Part shown: piece after piece, positions 55,517 through 64,000 of the stretch
How positions within the stretch are numbered: the stretch's first letter is position 1
Layout: every line of letters begins with the position of its first letter
NCBI RefSeq assembly: GCF_001665835.1
Contig: NZ_LZSX01000013.1
Coordinates: 1 to 64,000 of the forward strand
Direction: 5' to 3'
DNA length: 64,000 nt
DNA from: Mycobacterium colombiense
GTDB lineage: Bacteria; Actinomycetota; Actinomycetes; Mycobacteriales; Mycobacteriaceae
Translations under genes and position numbers: made by a program
Notes under the pieces: generated by a model
Seen by the model: the letters and a program-made list of their open reading frames with translations, nothing else
Database searches by the model: none
Told to the model about the DNA's origin: nothing

Positions 55517-57087
55517 CGTGACCCCCGCCGTTTCCGCCGATCCCGCAGCGACACCCACGCCGCGCGGCAGTCCGCCACCGCGTCGGCGGGCAAGCCCAGG
55601 CCGTCGATCAGCACGCGGCGGTCGACGACGTCGAGCGCCTTCTCGATCTCGTTGGCCTTCAGCAGCAGGTCCACATCGCAGGCGAGTTCGGCATCGGCGA
55701 GCGCCGGCGGGGGGATGGGCAGCTGCTCGGCCTCGCGGGGCTCGAGCTCCAGGACGCCGCCGCCGTAGCTGCGGCCCATGATCTCGGCGAAGGCGAACGT
55801 CACGCTGTTGTGGAACGCGGCGGCCAGCGCGGCCGGCTCGACCCGGGCGGTGAGGCGCACCCGGTGCACGGTGTCGGTGCTCGTGGCCGCGGCGGCGTTG
55901 ACGGTCAGCCGCGGCGCCCGGTGGATCTGGCGCAGCAGGAACAGGTCGGGCATCCACAGCGACGGCGTGGCCCACCACGGCTTGCGGATCGAGCACTTGT
56001 AGCCGCGGTGCACCCCGGCGGCTTCGCCGGCGCGGACGTGGGCGATCAGCGCTGGATCGGCCGGTTCCCGCGGCGCGTTGAGCAGCCAGCTGCGCTGCCC
56101 GGCGGCGAGATCGCTTGCCCGGCAATCGGTGTCGTATACCAACCCGGACAGCTGGGCGCTGCGCGAGACGAGCGGGACGCAGTGCGGCCGCAATCCCAGC
56201 TCGTCGGCCTGGGCGTCGGTGAACGTGAAGAAGGCGTTGCGCCCGGTCACGATGCCGACGTCGACCTCGGCGACCGACCCGAGCCGGGTCAGGCTGCCCG
56301 AGCCTTTGAGCGCGCGCAGCAGCCGGATCGCGGCCGGGTCGAGAAAGTACTTGGTCCACTTCTCGTCCTCGTGCAGCAGCGTCGGCGCCGATTCGACGTC
56401 GAGTTCGGCCTCGGCCAGGGCGTCGGCGTCCCTGAGGTGGACGGTGCGGATGCGCGCGGGGCCGGTGCCGACGACACCGCAGAACAACACGACCTCCTGC
56501 AGGATGCCGTCGAACACGAGGCGCTCGAAGGTCAGCAGGGTGATCTCGTGGAAGCGGCTCAGCAGGAAGTCACGCAGCTGCGCGGCGTAGGTGACCTGCA
56601 GCAGCTCGGCCGGCAGCACCAGTCCCACCCGTCCGCCGTCGCGCGCCAGCACGGTGCTCGCCACTACGAACGGGACCCAGGCGTTGGTCAGCCGGGTGGG
56701 GCGCAGACCCTCGCGCCGCATCAGGTCCAGCGCCGGATCGCGCTGCTGCGCACACCAGTTGCCGAAGCGGATGTAGGGCGGGTTGCCGGCGACGCCGTCC
56801 CAGCCGCCGGCGTCGGCGGTGGCGAGCCAGGCGAACAGGCTCTCGGCGTCGACGGGCGCGAACCGGCGGGACTTCGCCGCCTCGTCGGCGATCAGCTCGA
56901 CGCCCCGCACCTGGTCGCTGAGCCGGGCCAGCTCGCGCAGGATGGCGCCGTCGCCGCAGGAGGGTTCGACGATCCTGGGCCCCGCCGCGCGGACCCAGGC
57001 GGCCAGGAAGCGGGCGACCGGGGCGGGGGTGTAGTAGCCGCCGCGGACCTTGTCGGCCGAGGCCGTCGCCTTGCCCGCGAACTTCAT
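55513..57087 (-). CDS. mamA: Orphan N6-adenine DNA methyltransferase MamA
   Basis: 524 residues. SAM motif VEPSCGDGAILRELARL (near residue 40), catalytic NPPYIRFGNW (near residue 105), then a large target-recognition region. A GGYYTPAPVARFL start is typical of gamma-type Eco57I-like methylases. In M. tuberculosis MamA (Rv3263) methylates CTGGAG/CTCCAG adenines and modulates promoters. No restriction gene is nearby, in line with an orphan, regulatory enzyme. Confidence 0.9.
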   Translation of the reverse strand: MKFAGKATASADKVRGGYYTPAPVARFLAAWVRAAGPRIVEPSCGDGAILRELARLSDQVRGVELIADEAAKSRRFAPVDAESLFAWLATADAGGWDGVAGNPPYIRFGNWCAQQRDPALDLMRREGLRPTRLTNAWVPFVVASTVLARDGGRVGLVLPAELLQVTYAAQLRDFLLSRFHEITLLTFERLVFDGILQEVVLFCGVVGTGPARIRTVHLRDADALAEAELDVESAPTLLHEDEKWTKYFLDPAAIRLLRALKGSGSLTRLGSVAEVDVGIVTGRNAFFTFTDAQADELGLRPHCVPLVSRSAQLSGLVYDTDCRASDLAAGQRSWLLNAPREPADPALIAHVRAGEAAGVHRGYKCSIRKPWWATPSLWMPDLFLLRQIHRAPRLTVNAAAATSTDTVHRVRLTARVEPAALAAAFHNSVTFAFAEIMGRSYGGGVLELEPREAEQLPIPPPALADAELACDVDLLLKANEIEKALDVVDRRVLIDGLGLPADAVADCRAAWVSLRDRRKRRGSR

Positions 57088-57097
57088 GGGCTCAGTA

Positions 57098-58447
57098 TCA
57101 CTTGCGGATCAGCAGATCACCGGGGTCTGCCGGATCGCGCGGCCCGGCCGGTTCGGCGGCATAGCCGATGGCGATGGCGCCCAACGGCTCCCAGTCGGCG
57201 GGCAGTTCGAGCTCGGCGCGCACCAGGTCGGCGGCGAAGATCGTCGAGCCGATCCAGCAGCTGCCCAGCCCGCGCACCGCCAGCGCGACCAGCAGGGCCT
57301 GCACGGCCGCGCCGACCGCCACGGTGAACATGGTGTGCTCGGCGTCGGTGCGGGCGGCGTCGGGATAGGCGTGGGCGCCGTCGGGCACCAGGATCGGGAT
57401 GACGGCTTCGGGCGCGTCGTAGAGGATTTGGCCGCGCGCCACCCGGCGGTCGATGGAGTCGGCGGGCCGACCGTCACCGGCGAGGTCGGTGCGCCACTTG
57501 TCCTTCATCCGGTCCAGCAGCCGGGTCCGGGTGGCCGGGGTGCGCAGCCAGACGAACCGCACCGGGCGGGTGTGGTGCGGCGCCGGTGCGGTCAGCGCCT
57601 CGGCGACGGCGGCCTCCAGCAGATCGGCGGGCACCGGCTCGGCGCTGAACCGGCGCACCGATCGGCGCAGCAGCTGCGCCTCGCGCCGGCCCATCTCCAG
57701 GGCCTCGGCGGTGCCGAGCCAGAACAGGTCCTCGGTGCCCGGCCGCAGCAACTGCCGCGCCGTCGACCCGTCGTCGGTCACCGACAGCCCGCGCACCACC
57801 GCCACCGGCATCGCGGTCAGTTTGCCCTTGACCAGATCGGCGGCCGCGGCGATCTCGTCGGCGATCGCGACCTCGGTGACCAGCAGCTCGTTGCCGTGCT
57901 GATCGACGGCCCCCGAATAGCCATGCAGCACAGCCAGACCCGCAGCGCCCACGGCCGTGTCGGTCTGGCCGTTGCGCCACGCGCGGCCCATCGTGTCGGT
58001 GATGACCACGGCGACCTCGACGTCGAGCCGCTCGCGCAGCCCGGCGCGCAACGCCGCGGCGCTGCCGTCCGGGTCGACCGGCAACAGTGCCAGTTCGTCG
58101 CGCCCGACGTTGGAGCCGTCCACGCCCGCGGCGGCCTGCACCAGGCCGATCCGGTTCTCGGTGATCAGGGTTCGGCCCTTGCGGGCGAGCACCCGGACGG
58201 CTTCGTCGTCGACCAGCTTGCGCCTCAGCTCGTCGCGCTCCTCGGGATCCCGCGGCGCCGGCACCAGCCGGCCCTCGCACTTGGACACCGCCTTGCTGGT
58301 GACCACGACGACGTCACCGTCGCGCAGCCACGGCGCGGCCGCGGCGACGGCCGCGCCGAGATCGTCGCCGGGCCGGAACTCGGGCAGCCCGGCGACGGGC
58401 AGGATTTCGATGGGGGCGGCGCTGCCGTGCTCGCCGGCGCGCGTCAC
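57098..58447 (-). CDS. fbiB: F420 gamma-glutamyl ligase / dehydro-F420 reductase FbiB
   Basis: 449 residues, GTG start overlapping the fbiA stop. The N-terminal ligase domain (1-245) has [38 protein letters not shown] and [10 protein letters not shown]; the C-terminal nitroreductase-like FMN domain (250-449) has [12 protein letters not shown] and [12 protein letters not shown]. It extends the glutamate tail of F420 and reduces dehydro-F420-0. Deazaflavin F420 activates nitroimidazole pro-drugs in mycobacteria. Confidence 0.94.
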   Translation of the reverse strand: MTRAGEHGSAAPIEILPVAGLPEFRPGDDLGAAVAAAAPWLRDGDVVVVTSKAVSKCEGRLVPAPRDPEERDELRRKLVDDEAVRVLARKGRTLITENRIGLVQAAAGVDGSNVGRDELALLPVDPDGSAAALRAGLRERLDVEVAVVITDTMGRAWRNGQTDTAVGAAGLAVLHGYSGAVDQHGNELLVTEVAIADEIAAAADLVKGKLTAMPVAVVRGLSVTDDGSTARQLLRPGTEDLFWLGTAEALEMGRREAQLLRRSVRRFSAEPVPADLLEAAVAEALTAPAPHHTRPVRFVWLRTPATRTRLLDRMKDKWRTDLAGDGRPADSIDRRVARGQILYDAPEAVIPILVPDGAHAYPDAARTDAEHTMFTVAVGAAVQALLVALAVRGLGSCWIGSTIFAADLVRAELELPADWEPLGAIAIGYAAEPAGPRDPADPGDLLIRK

Positions 58448-59445
58448 GGGCTCACCCCCGCCAGGTCCAGCCCGGCCCGGACCATCTCGGCCGTCGCCGC
58501 CGGGTCGGTCATCACCAGCGGCACCGAGCGCACCTTGACGCCGTCGATGTCGGCACGGTCGTCCTCGCTCACCAGCCAGCCATCCAGGATGCCGGTGTCG
58601 CGGCGCGCGCCGTAGTGGCGGCCGACCGCCTGGGCGGTCGACTCGACCCCGATCACCGATAGGCAGGCATCGGCCATGCCGCGCAATGGCTTTCCACCGA
58701 TGATCGGCGAGTAGCCGACGATCGGTGCGCGCGCCGCGCGCAACGCGCCGCGAATGCCTGGGACGGCCAGGATGGCGCCGACGCTCACCACCGGGTTCGA
58801 CGGCGCCAGCAGGATCACGTCGGCGTCCGCGATGGCCGCCGTGGCATCAGTTGTGGCGGCCGCCTTTTCGGCGCCGACGAAGGCGAAGCTGTGCGTGGGG
58901 ACCTGGGCCCGGTAGCGCACCCACCACTCCTGGAAGTGGATGGCCCGCCGGCTGCCGTCGTCGGGATCGGTTATCACCACGTGGGTCTCGCACCGGTCGT
59001 CGCTGGCGGGCAGCAGCCGCGCGCCGGGTTGCCAGCGGTCGCACAGCGCGGTGGTGATCTGCGACAGGGGGTAGCCGGCGTTGAGCATCTGGGTGCGCAC
59101 CAGGTGGGTGCCCAGGTCACGGTCGCCGAGCCCGAACCAGTCCGGCTGCATGCCATAGCGTGCCAATTCCTCTTTGGCGTGCCAAGTTTCGTTGCGGTGC
59201 CCCCACCCTCGCTCCGGATCTACACCTCCACCTAAGGTGTACATGCAGGTGTCCAAATCGGGGCAGACTCGCAGTCCGTGGATCCAGGCGTCATCGCCAA
59301 TGTTGACGATCGCCGTCAGCTCGTGACTGCCGGCCTCCGTGTCCGGGCGCCGTTGCGATTGAAATTGACCGAGCCCGAACAGCTGTTGAACCCCCAGCAG
59401 GAAGCGGGCGCCGCCAACCCCACCGACCAGAACGGTGACCTTCAC
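58444..59445 (-). CDS. fbiA: Phosphoenolpyruvyl/phospho-lactyl transferase FbiA (CofD)
   Basis: 333 residues from the GTG at 59445. [20 protein letters not shown] is the CofD nucleotide loop; [37 protein letters not shown] and [13 protein letters not shown] follow. It joins Fo to the phosphoenolpyruvate-derived side chain to give dehydro-F420-0, passed to FbiB. The pair is co-translated through overlapping codons. The upstream gap of 364 bp separates it from the divergent whiB2. Confidence 0.94.
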   Translation of the reverse strand: MKVTVLVGGVGGARFLLGVQQLFGLGQFQSQRRPDTEAGSHELTAIVNIGDDAWIHGLRVCPDLDTCMYTLGGGVDPERGWGHRNETWHAKEELARYGMQPDWFGLGDRDLGTHLVRTQMLNAGYPLSQITTALCDRWQPGARLLPASDDRCETHVVITDPDDGSRRAIHFQEWWVRYRAQVPTHSFAFVGAEKAAATTDATAAIADADVILLAPSNPVVSVGAILAVPGIRGALRAARAPIVGYSPIIGGKPLRGMADACLSVIGVESTAQAVGRHYGARRDTGILDGWLVSEDDRADIDGVKVRSVPLVMTDPAATAEMVRAGLDLAGVSP

Positions 59446-59636
59446 ATTGCACGACAGTACTGCCCGGCGGCGGTGCTGTGACGGGCCCATTGGGGGTGCC
59501 TCAAAGTTGCGGTTCCCCAGCGGTTGTGGGCAACGTGTGGGAAAGTTGAGGGCCCTGTGATCGACACGCCGAAGGCGCAAAACAACAGAAACGCCGAAAT
59601 TCGATCACGAGATGGTATGGAAATGCGCCGAAGTGC

Positions 59637-59665
59637 TTGACCCGGCAGATCAACCCGTGTCTAAT
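59637..59665 (+). promoter_or_regulatory. SigA-like promoter candidate for whiB2
   Basis: TTGACC, a 17-bp spacer, then TCTAAT: five of six bases match at each hexamer. It would give a leader of about 135 nt before whiB2. The 59446-59809 gap otherwise contains no gene that I can support; a fbiA promoter on the other strand is not obvious. Confidence 0.45.
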
Positions 59666-59809
59666 CACATCAGTGTCATTTCCCGGTTGGCCGGCCGACT
59701 CCGGTGTCGCAGACCGAGATTCGATCACTTGTTCGAATTGTCTGTACATCAGAACAGTGGGAAACCAATCACTCTCTCTCTCAATCAAGCTGAGGAGGCG
59801 GACGACCGT

Positions 59810-60175
59810 ATGTCTTACGAAACTTTTCGAGGCGCCATGGCGAGCACGCCGCACACCGACATCGACCCCGCGCTGGACCTTCCCGCTCGGCCCCATTTGA
59901 CCGTGGTTCCTGATGCGCCAATCGCTTTCGAGCCCGAGCCCTTGCCGGAGCCGGCCGCGGACCAGTGGCAGGACCGCGCGCTGTGCGCCCAGACCGACCC
60001 CGAGGCCTTCTTCCCGGAAAAGGGTGGTTCCACCCGCGAGGCGAAGAAGATCTGCCTGGGTTGCGAGGTGCGTCATGAGTGCCTCGAGTACGCCCTCGAG
60101 CACGACGAGCGTTTCGGCATCTGGGGCGGTTTGTCCGAACGCGAGCGCCGCCGCCTCAAGCGCGGCATAATCTGA
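59810..60175 (+). CDS. whiB2: WhiB2 (WhmD-like) iron-sulfur regulator
   Basis: 121 residues from the ATG at 59810, with TGAGGAGG upstream. This gives the longer N-terminus seen in M. smegmatis WhmD rather than the short M. tuberculosis form. The four cluster ligands are C59, C82, C85 and C91 (KKICLGCEVRHEC), followed by the GIWGG turn at 103-107 and the basic tail RERRRLKRGII. WhiB2 is essential for septation and cell division in mycobacteria and acts through sigma-factor region 4. Confidence 0.93.
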   Translation: MSYETFRGAMASTPHTDIDPALDLPARPHLTVVPDAPIAFEPEPLPEPAADQWQDRALCAQTDPEAFFPEKGGSTREAKKICLGCEVRHECLEYALEHDERFGIWGGLSERERRRLKRGII

Positions 60176-60244
60176 CGCACCCTGATCGCAATGCGCGCTG
60201 AGCGTTAAGCCTCCAGCGCTCGACGCGCAACGCGCAGGGAGAAG

Positions 60245-60667
60245 TTATTCGTCGTCGATCGTCGGATCGATGACCGACGGCTCAACGTCGAGGTAGATGG
60301 CGACCTGGGCCACCAGGATTTCGTGCAGCAGGTCGCCGAGTTCGACGGTGTCTTTGGCCCGTCGCTCAATTGGCTTGCGGAACAACACGATTCGCGCCCG
60401 CGTGGAGTTGCCGCGGATGTCGACGCCGGCCGGGATCAACCGCGCCAGCGGGATCGGCCCATCGGCGATCACCTCGGGTGGCCACTGCACACTCTCGGGA
60501 TCCTTGGCCGAGATGCGCGGAATCTCGTCGACCGCCACGTCCAGCTCGGTCAGCCGGTCCTGCCAGCTCCGCTCGATGGGTTCGTAGGCCTCCAGCACCG
60601 CCATGTCGAACCGCTCGGCGCGGCTGCGCCACCCCGGCACGGTCGGGGGCAACAGCGGGCCGCGCAT
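60245..60667 (-). CDS. Zincin-like metallopeptidase family protein (Rv3259-like)
   Basis: 140 residues from the ATG at 60667, starting MRGPLLPPTVPGWRSRAERF; an open frame to 60790 gives an unlikely extension. The end ELGDLLHEILVAQVAIYLDV aligns with the Zincin_1 family, but HEXXH has become HEILV, so the second metal His is gone. Catalysis is doubtful. Function is unknown. It is divergent from the Rv3258c-like gene. Confidence 0.8.
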   Translation of the reverse strand: MRGPLLPPTVPGWRSRAERFDMAVLEAYEPIERSWQDRLTELDVAVDEIPRISAKDPESVQWPPEVIADGPIPLARLIPAGVDIRGNSTRARIVLFRKPIERRAKDTVELGDLLHEILVAQVAIYLDVEPSVIDPTIDDE

Positions 60668-60854
60668 ATCGCGGCCCCTGCGGAAGAGTCGATGGGTAGC
60701 GGTTCGCCGCGGAGCCGAACCGTCGGAAACCCGATCTCTTCGCGGGGAGCTGCGCGAATCACCCACGCGCCGATGGTAACGGTTGCACATCGAGGGCCCG
60801 GGAGTTGCGCGTGTCCGGCGCTTCGGCGGCGTTTGCGCACGATAGCCTTCGAGC

Positions 60855-61289
60855 GTGAACGTTCCCCGTCGCTGTTGCCGGCCCGGGTGCCCGCACTACG
60901 CCGTGGCGACCCTGACGTTCGTCTATTCGGACTCGACGGCAGTCGTCGGTCCGTTGGCGACCGCGCGGGAACCGCATTCCTGGGATTTGTGCGTTAACCA
61001 TGCCGGCCGGATCACCGCGCCCCGCGGGTGGGAGTTGATGCGCCATGCCGGCCCGCTGCCCACCCATCCCGACGAGGACGACCTGGTCGCCCTGGCCGAC
61101 GCGGTGCGCGAGGGCGGCGATCGCGGCGCACCGTACGCGGCGACGCCGGTGAACGGCTTCGCCGACGCGCACATCCATCACGGTGGGTCCCAGGCCACCG
61201 CGCCCAGCAGCAGCCTGCTGGCACCGCCCGAGCAACGCTCCGGACGGCGCCGCGGACATCTGCGCGTATTGCCCGATCCCAGCGACTAG
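60855..61289 (+). CDS. DUF3499 protein (Rv3258c-like)
   Basis: 144 residues from a GTG. The start RRCCRPGCPHYAVATLTFVY and WDLCVNHAGRITAPRGWE give a zinc-ribbon-like Cys/His set. The second half is low-complexity (HHGGSQATAPSSSLL, PPEQRSGRRRG). Function is unknown. The TAG stop lies inside the first CTAG of a three-copy repeat array. Confidence 0.85.
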   Translation: MNVPRRCCRPGCPHYAVATLTFVYSDSTAVVGPLATAREPHSWDLCVNHAGRITAPRGWELMRHAGPLPTHPDEDDLVALADAVREGGDRGAPYAATPVNGFADAHIHHGGSQATAPSSSLLAPPEQRSGRRRGHLRVLPDPSD

Positions 61290-61460
61290 CTCCGATGGTG
61301 GCGACCCGCTGCGCCCGGCTCCGCCGCGCTTGCGATCGTCACTAGCCCCGATGGTGGCGACCCGCTGCGCCCGGCTCCGCCGCGCTTGCGATCGCCACTC
61401 GCCCTGATGGTGGCGACCCGCTGCGCCCGGCTCCGCCGCGCTTGCGATCGCCACTAGCCC
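61286..61460 (-). repeat. CTAG-bounded repeat array, three 56-bp copies, inverted orientation
   Basis: GATGGTGGCGACCCGCTGCG recurs at 61294, 61350 and 61406, exactly 56 bp apart, and each unit ends in GCGCTTGCGATCG.CACT. The units differ by only a few bases. This is the reverse complement of the elements after lpqC and birA. The first CTAG contains the stop of the upstream gene. Copy number could vary between strains. The gap 61290-61521 holds nothing else. Confidence 0.9.
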
Positions 61461-61521
61461 GCTCCAGTTCTTCGCGGCCCGATAGGCTGACGGCCAAGAG
61501 TTCACGTCGTCAGGAGTCCGC

Positions 61522-62922
61522 ATGTCTCGGCCCGCCGCGACTGTCCACCGTGTCGTCAAGGCTTACGACGTGCGTGGGCTAGTCGGCGAAGAGCTCGACC
61601 AGCCGCTGGTCACCGATCTCGGCGCAGCCTTCGCCAAACTCATGCGCGGCGAGGGCGGCGCCCGCCAGGTCGTGATCGGTTACGACATGCGGGACAGTTC
61701 GCCCACGCTGGCCGCCGCGTTCGCCGCCGGCGTGACCGGCCAGGGACTGGACGTGGTGCGCATCGGCCTGGCGTCCACCGATCAGCTCTACTTCGCCTCC
61801 GGGCTGCTGGACTGCCCCGGCGCCATGTTCACCGCGAGCCACAACCCGGCGGCCTACAACGGCATCAAGTTGTGCCGGGCGGGGGCCAAACCGGTCGGCG
61901 CCGAGAGTGGCCTGCGCGTCGTCGCCGACGACGTGATCGCCGGCGTCGAGGGCTACGACGGGGAACCGGGCACCGTTAGCGATCGCGACGTGCTCGCCGA
62001 CTACGGGAAGTTCCTGCGGTCGCTGGTGAACACCTCTGGGCTGCGCCCGCTGCGGGTGGCCGTGGACGCCGGCAACGGCATGGCCGGTTTGACCACGCCC
62101 GCCGTGCTCGGACCGATCAACTCGATCACCTTGGAGCCGTTGTACTTCGAGCTCGACGGCTCGTTTCCCAATCACGAGGCCAACCCGCTCGACCCCGCCA
62201 ACCTGGTGGACCTGCAGGCTTTCGTGCGCGAGACCGGTGCCGACATCGGGCTGGCCTTCGACGGGGACGCCGACCGCTGCTTCGTGGTCGACGAACGCGG
62301 CAACCCCATATCGCCGTCGACGGTGACCAGCCTGGTGGCCGCCCGTGAGCTCGGCCGGGAGATCGGCGCGACGATCATCCACAACGTGATCACCTCGCGC
62401 GCGGTGCCCGAACTGGTTGCCGAGCGCGGCGGCACTCCGCTGCGGTCGCGGGTGGGGCACTCCTACATCAAGGCACTGATGGCCGACACCGGCGCGATCT
62501 TCGGCGGTGAGCATTCGGCGCACTACTACTTTCGCGACTTCTGGGGCGCCGACTCCGGGATGCTGGCCGCGCTGTACGTGCTGGCCGCCCTCGGCGAGCA
62601 GGACCGCCCGCTGTCGGAGGTGACCGCGGACTACCAGCGCTACGAATCGTCCGGCGAAATCAACTTCACGGTGTCCGATGCCGGGCAATGCACCGAGGCG
62701 GTGCTGAAGTCGTTCGGCACCCGGATTCACTCTCTCGACCACGTGGACGGGGTGACGGCCGACCTGGGCGACGGCAGCTGGTTCAACCTGCGCAGCTCCA
62801 ATACCGAGCCGTTGCTGCGGCTGAACGTGGAGGCGCGCACGGCCGAGGACGTGGCCGCGGTCGTCGACCAGATCAGTGCGGAGATCAGCGCGATGACGGC
62901 GGGCGTGAAGGCCGCCCCGTGA
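61522..62922 (+). CDS. pmmA: Phosphomannomutase/phosphoglucomutase (Rv3257c-like)
   Basis: 466 residues. Alpha-D-phosphohexomutase: KAYDVRGLVGEELD, active-site serine in TASHNPAAYNGIKL, metal loop DGDADRC and the sugar-binding GEHSAHYYF. It converts mannose-6-phosphate to mannose-1-phosphate, supplying the GDP-mannose enzyme at 53.9 kb. The stop overlaps the next GTG. Confidence 0.94.
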   Translation: MSRPAATVHRVVKAYDVRGLVGEELDQPLVTDLGAAFAKLMRGEGGARQVVIGYDMRDSSPTLAAAFAAGVTGQGLDVVRIGLASTDQLYFASGLLDCPGAMFTASHNPAAYNGIKLCRAGAKPVGAESGLRVVADDVIAGVEGYDGEPGTVSDRDVLADYGKFLRSLVNTSGLRPLRVAVDAGNGMAGLTTPAVLGPINSITLEPLYFELDGSFPNHEANPLDPANLVDLQAFVRETGADIGLAFDGDADRCFVVDERGNPISPSTVTSLVAARELGREIGATIIHNVITSRAVPELVAERGGTPLRSRVGHSYIKALMADTGAIFGGEHSAHYYFRDFWGADSGMLAALYVLAALGEQDRPLSEVTADYQRYESSGEINFTVSDAGQCTEAVLKSFGTRIHSLDHVDGVTADLGDGSWFNLRSSNTEPLLRLNVEARTAEDVAAVVDQISAEISAMTAGVKAAP

Positions 62923-64000
62923 ACGCCGCCCGGGCGATCGATCTCGAGGACACCGAGGGCCTGTTGGCCGCCGACCGCGACGGCCTGTTGCGGGCCGCGT
63001 CGTCGGCCGGCGCCCAGGTCCGTGCGATCGCCGCCGCGGTCGACGAGGGTGCGCTGGACCCGATGCGCGCCGACGACCGTCCGCGCAGCATCATCTGGGT
63101 GGGCGGGCGCGGTACCGCCGAGACCGCCGGGACGATGCTGGCCGCGACCATGGGTGGAACCGCCTCGCAACCCTTCACTCTCGCCGACGAGGTACCGCCG
63201 TGGGTGGGTCCGCTCGATGTGCTGGTCGTCGCGGGCGGCGAACCGGGTGATCCCGCGTTGGTCGCCGCCGCCGCGACCGGGTTGCGCCGCGGCGCCCGGG
63301 TGGTGGTGGCGGCGCCGTATGAGGGCCCGTTGAGGGACGCCGCCGCCGGGCAGGCTGCGGTGCTGGCGCCCCGGCTGTCGGTTCCCGACGAGTTCGGCCT
63401 GTGCCGGTATCTGGCCGCCGGGCTGGCCGTGCTGCACGCCGTGGACCCGCGACCGAAGGTCGACCTGGCGGTGCTCGCCGACGAGCTTGATGCCGAGGCG
63501 CTGCGCAACAGCGCCACCCGCGAGCTGTTCACCAACCCGGCCAAGCTGCTGGCCGCGCGGATCGCCGAGCGTCAGGTGGCGCTGGCCGGCGACGGCGCCG
63601 CGACGCTCGCGTTGGCCCGGCACGGCAGCTCGGTGCTGTTACGGGTCGCGAACCAGGTGACCCCGGCTGCCGGGCTGTCGGACGCGTTGGTCGCCCTGCA
63701 CGCCGCGGCGTCGGACGGTTTCGAGGATCCCGACGCCGCCCTCTTTCACGACGAAGAGATCGACGGACCGCTGCCGCAGCGGCTGCGGGTGCTGACCGTG
63801 GTTTTGGCGGCCGAGCAGGCGGGGGTTGCGGCCCGCACCGCCGGGCTGGACAACGTGTACCTACTCGCCGCCGAGGACGTGCCCGACGGGCCCGGCGGCT
63901 CGGCCGGCTACGGCGTGTCGCCTGCGCTGGGGGGCCCCGGCAGCCCCGAGCAGCAATTGGCAGTATTGGCCGTCCGGTTGGAGATGGCCGCGGTTTATAT
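62919..64000 (+). CDS. SIS-domain protein, phosphosugar isomerase-like (Rv3256c-like), cut by window end
   Basis: About 360 residues are visible from the GTG at 62919, with no stop before the edge. The first half has an SIS-like Rossmann fold: SIIWVGGRGTAETAGTMLAA, LDVLVVAGGEPGDPAL. The second half resembles the C-terminal domain of bifunctional phosphoglucose/phosphomannose isomerases. In M. tuberculosis Rv3256c sits between the mutase and manA, so a role in mannose supply is likely. Coupled to the mutase by GTGA. Confidence 0.82.
   Translation, partial: MNAARAIDLEDTEGLLAADRDGLLRAASSAGAQVRAIAAAVDEGALDPMRADDRPRSIIWVGGRGTAETAGTMLAATMGGTASQPFTLADEVPPWVGPLDVLVVAGGEPGDPALVAAAATGLRRGARVVVAAPYEGPLRDAAAGQAAVLAPRLSVPDEFGLCRYLAAGLAVLHAVDPRPKVDLAVLADELDAEALRNSATRELFTNPAKLLAARIAERQVALAGDGAATLALARHGSSVLLRVANQVTPAAGLSDALVALHAAASDGFEDPDAALFHDEEIDGPLPQRLRVLTVVLAAEQAGVAARTAGLDNVYLLAAEDVPDGPGGSAGYGVSPALGGPGSPEQQLAVLAVRLEMAAVY

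Noticed and set aside
60759..61559. Reverse ORF through the three-copy repeat
   Set aside because: The frame is kept open by G+C-rich repeat units and shadows the DUF3499 gene.

Overview
The window looks like a chromosome segment of a slow-growing, non-tuberculous Mycobacterium, probably close to the M. avium complex. The evidence is high G+C, PPE proteins, DUF732 and DUF5994 proteins, AccA3/AccD5/AccE5, WhiB2, F420 biosynthesis and mycothiol-era actinobacterial gene order. From about 9.3 kb to the end, the genes recall M. tuberculosis Rv3298c (lpqC) down to Rv3256c almost one for one. This is from memory of protein sequence and order; no search was run. I saw no tRNA, rRNA, CRISPR array or complete insertion sequence.

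Left part (1-9.3 kb) is accessory. It opens with a tightly packed cassette: an EspR-like XRE regulator (cut by the window edge), an ImmA/IrrE-type HEXXH protein, a MAB_1171c-type membrane protein and an O-methyltransferase. Then come an MBL-fold hydrolase, two tandem PPE genes without PE partners, a DUF5994 gene, a CorA-type channel with a GQN filter, and two small secreted proteins.

9.3-24.2 kb holds lpqC, the repair pair nei2-lhr, a lysine catabolism locus and the SigF stress locus. In the lysine locus, lrpA-lat face tetR-pcd and a DUF1338/HglS-type 2-oxoadipate decarboxylase. The SigF locus runs Rv3289c-like, usfY, rsbW, sigF behind a consensus SigF promoter, with a convergent STAS protein. 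24.3-33.0 kb holds the acyl-CoA carboxylase locus (accA3, a SufE-like gene, sseA, maf, accE5, accD5), a broken tetR remnant, a KstD-like flavoprotein and birA.

33.0-37.4 kb holds a PH-domain protein, a GtrA-like protein, purK-purE and fadE25. A block at 37.4-44.2 kb appears to replace the Rv3273 position. It carries a receiver/SpoIIE phosphatase, a CHASE3 histidine kinase and an Rcp1-type receiver, then pstS2-pknD behind possible PHO boxes. 44.2-50.5 kb holds a CoA transferase, a TIGR00027 methyltransferase, a cation-efflux-like protein, the zinc efflux pair ctpC-pacL1 and a TIGR03089 protein.

50.5-64 kb is cell-wall linker and cofactor synthesis: lcp1, rmlD, wbbL, a mannose-1-phosphate guanylyltransferase, nudix-mamA, fbiA-fbiB, whiB2, Rv3259/Rv3258c-like genes, phosphomannomutase, and an Rv3256c-like gene cut by the right edge. 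Three CTAG-bounded 53-56 bp repeat loci begin exactly on the TAG stop codons of lpqC, birA and the Rv3258c-like gene. A separate 51-bp repeat is inserted in frame in pcd.
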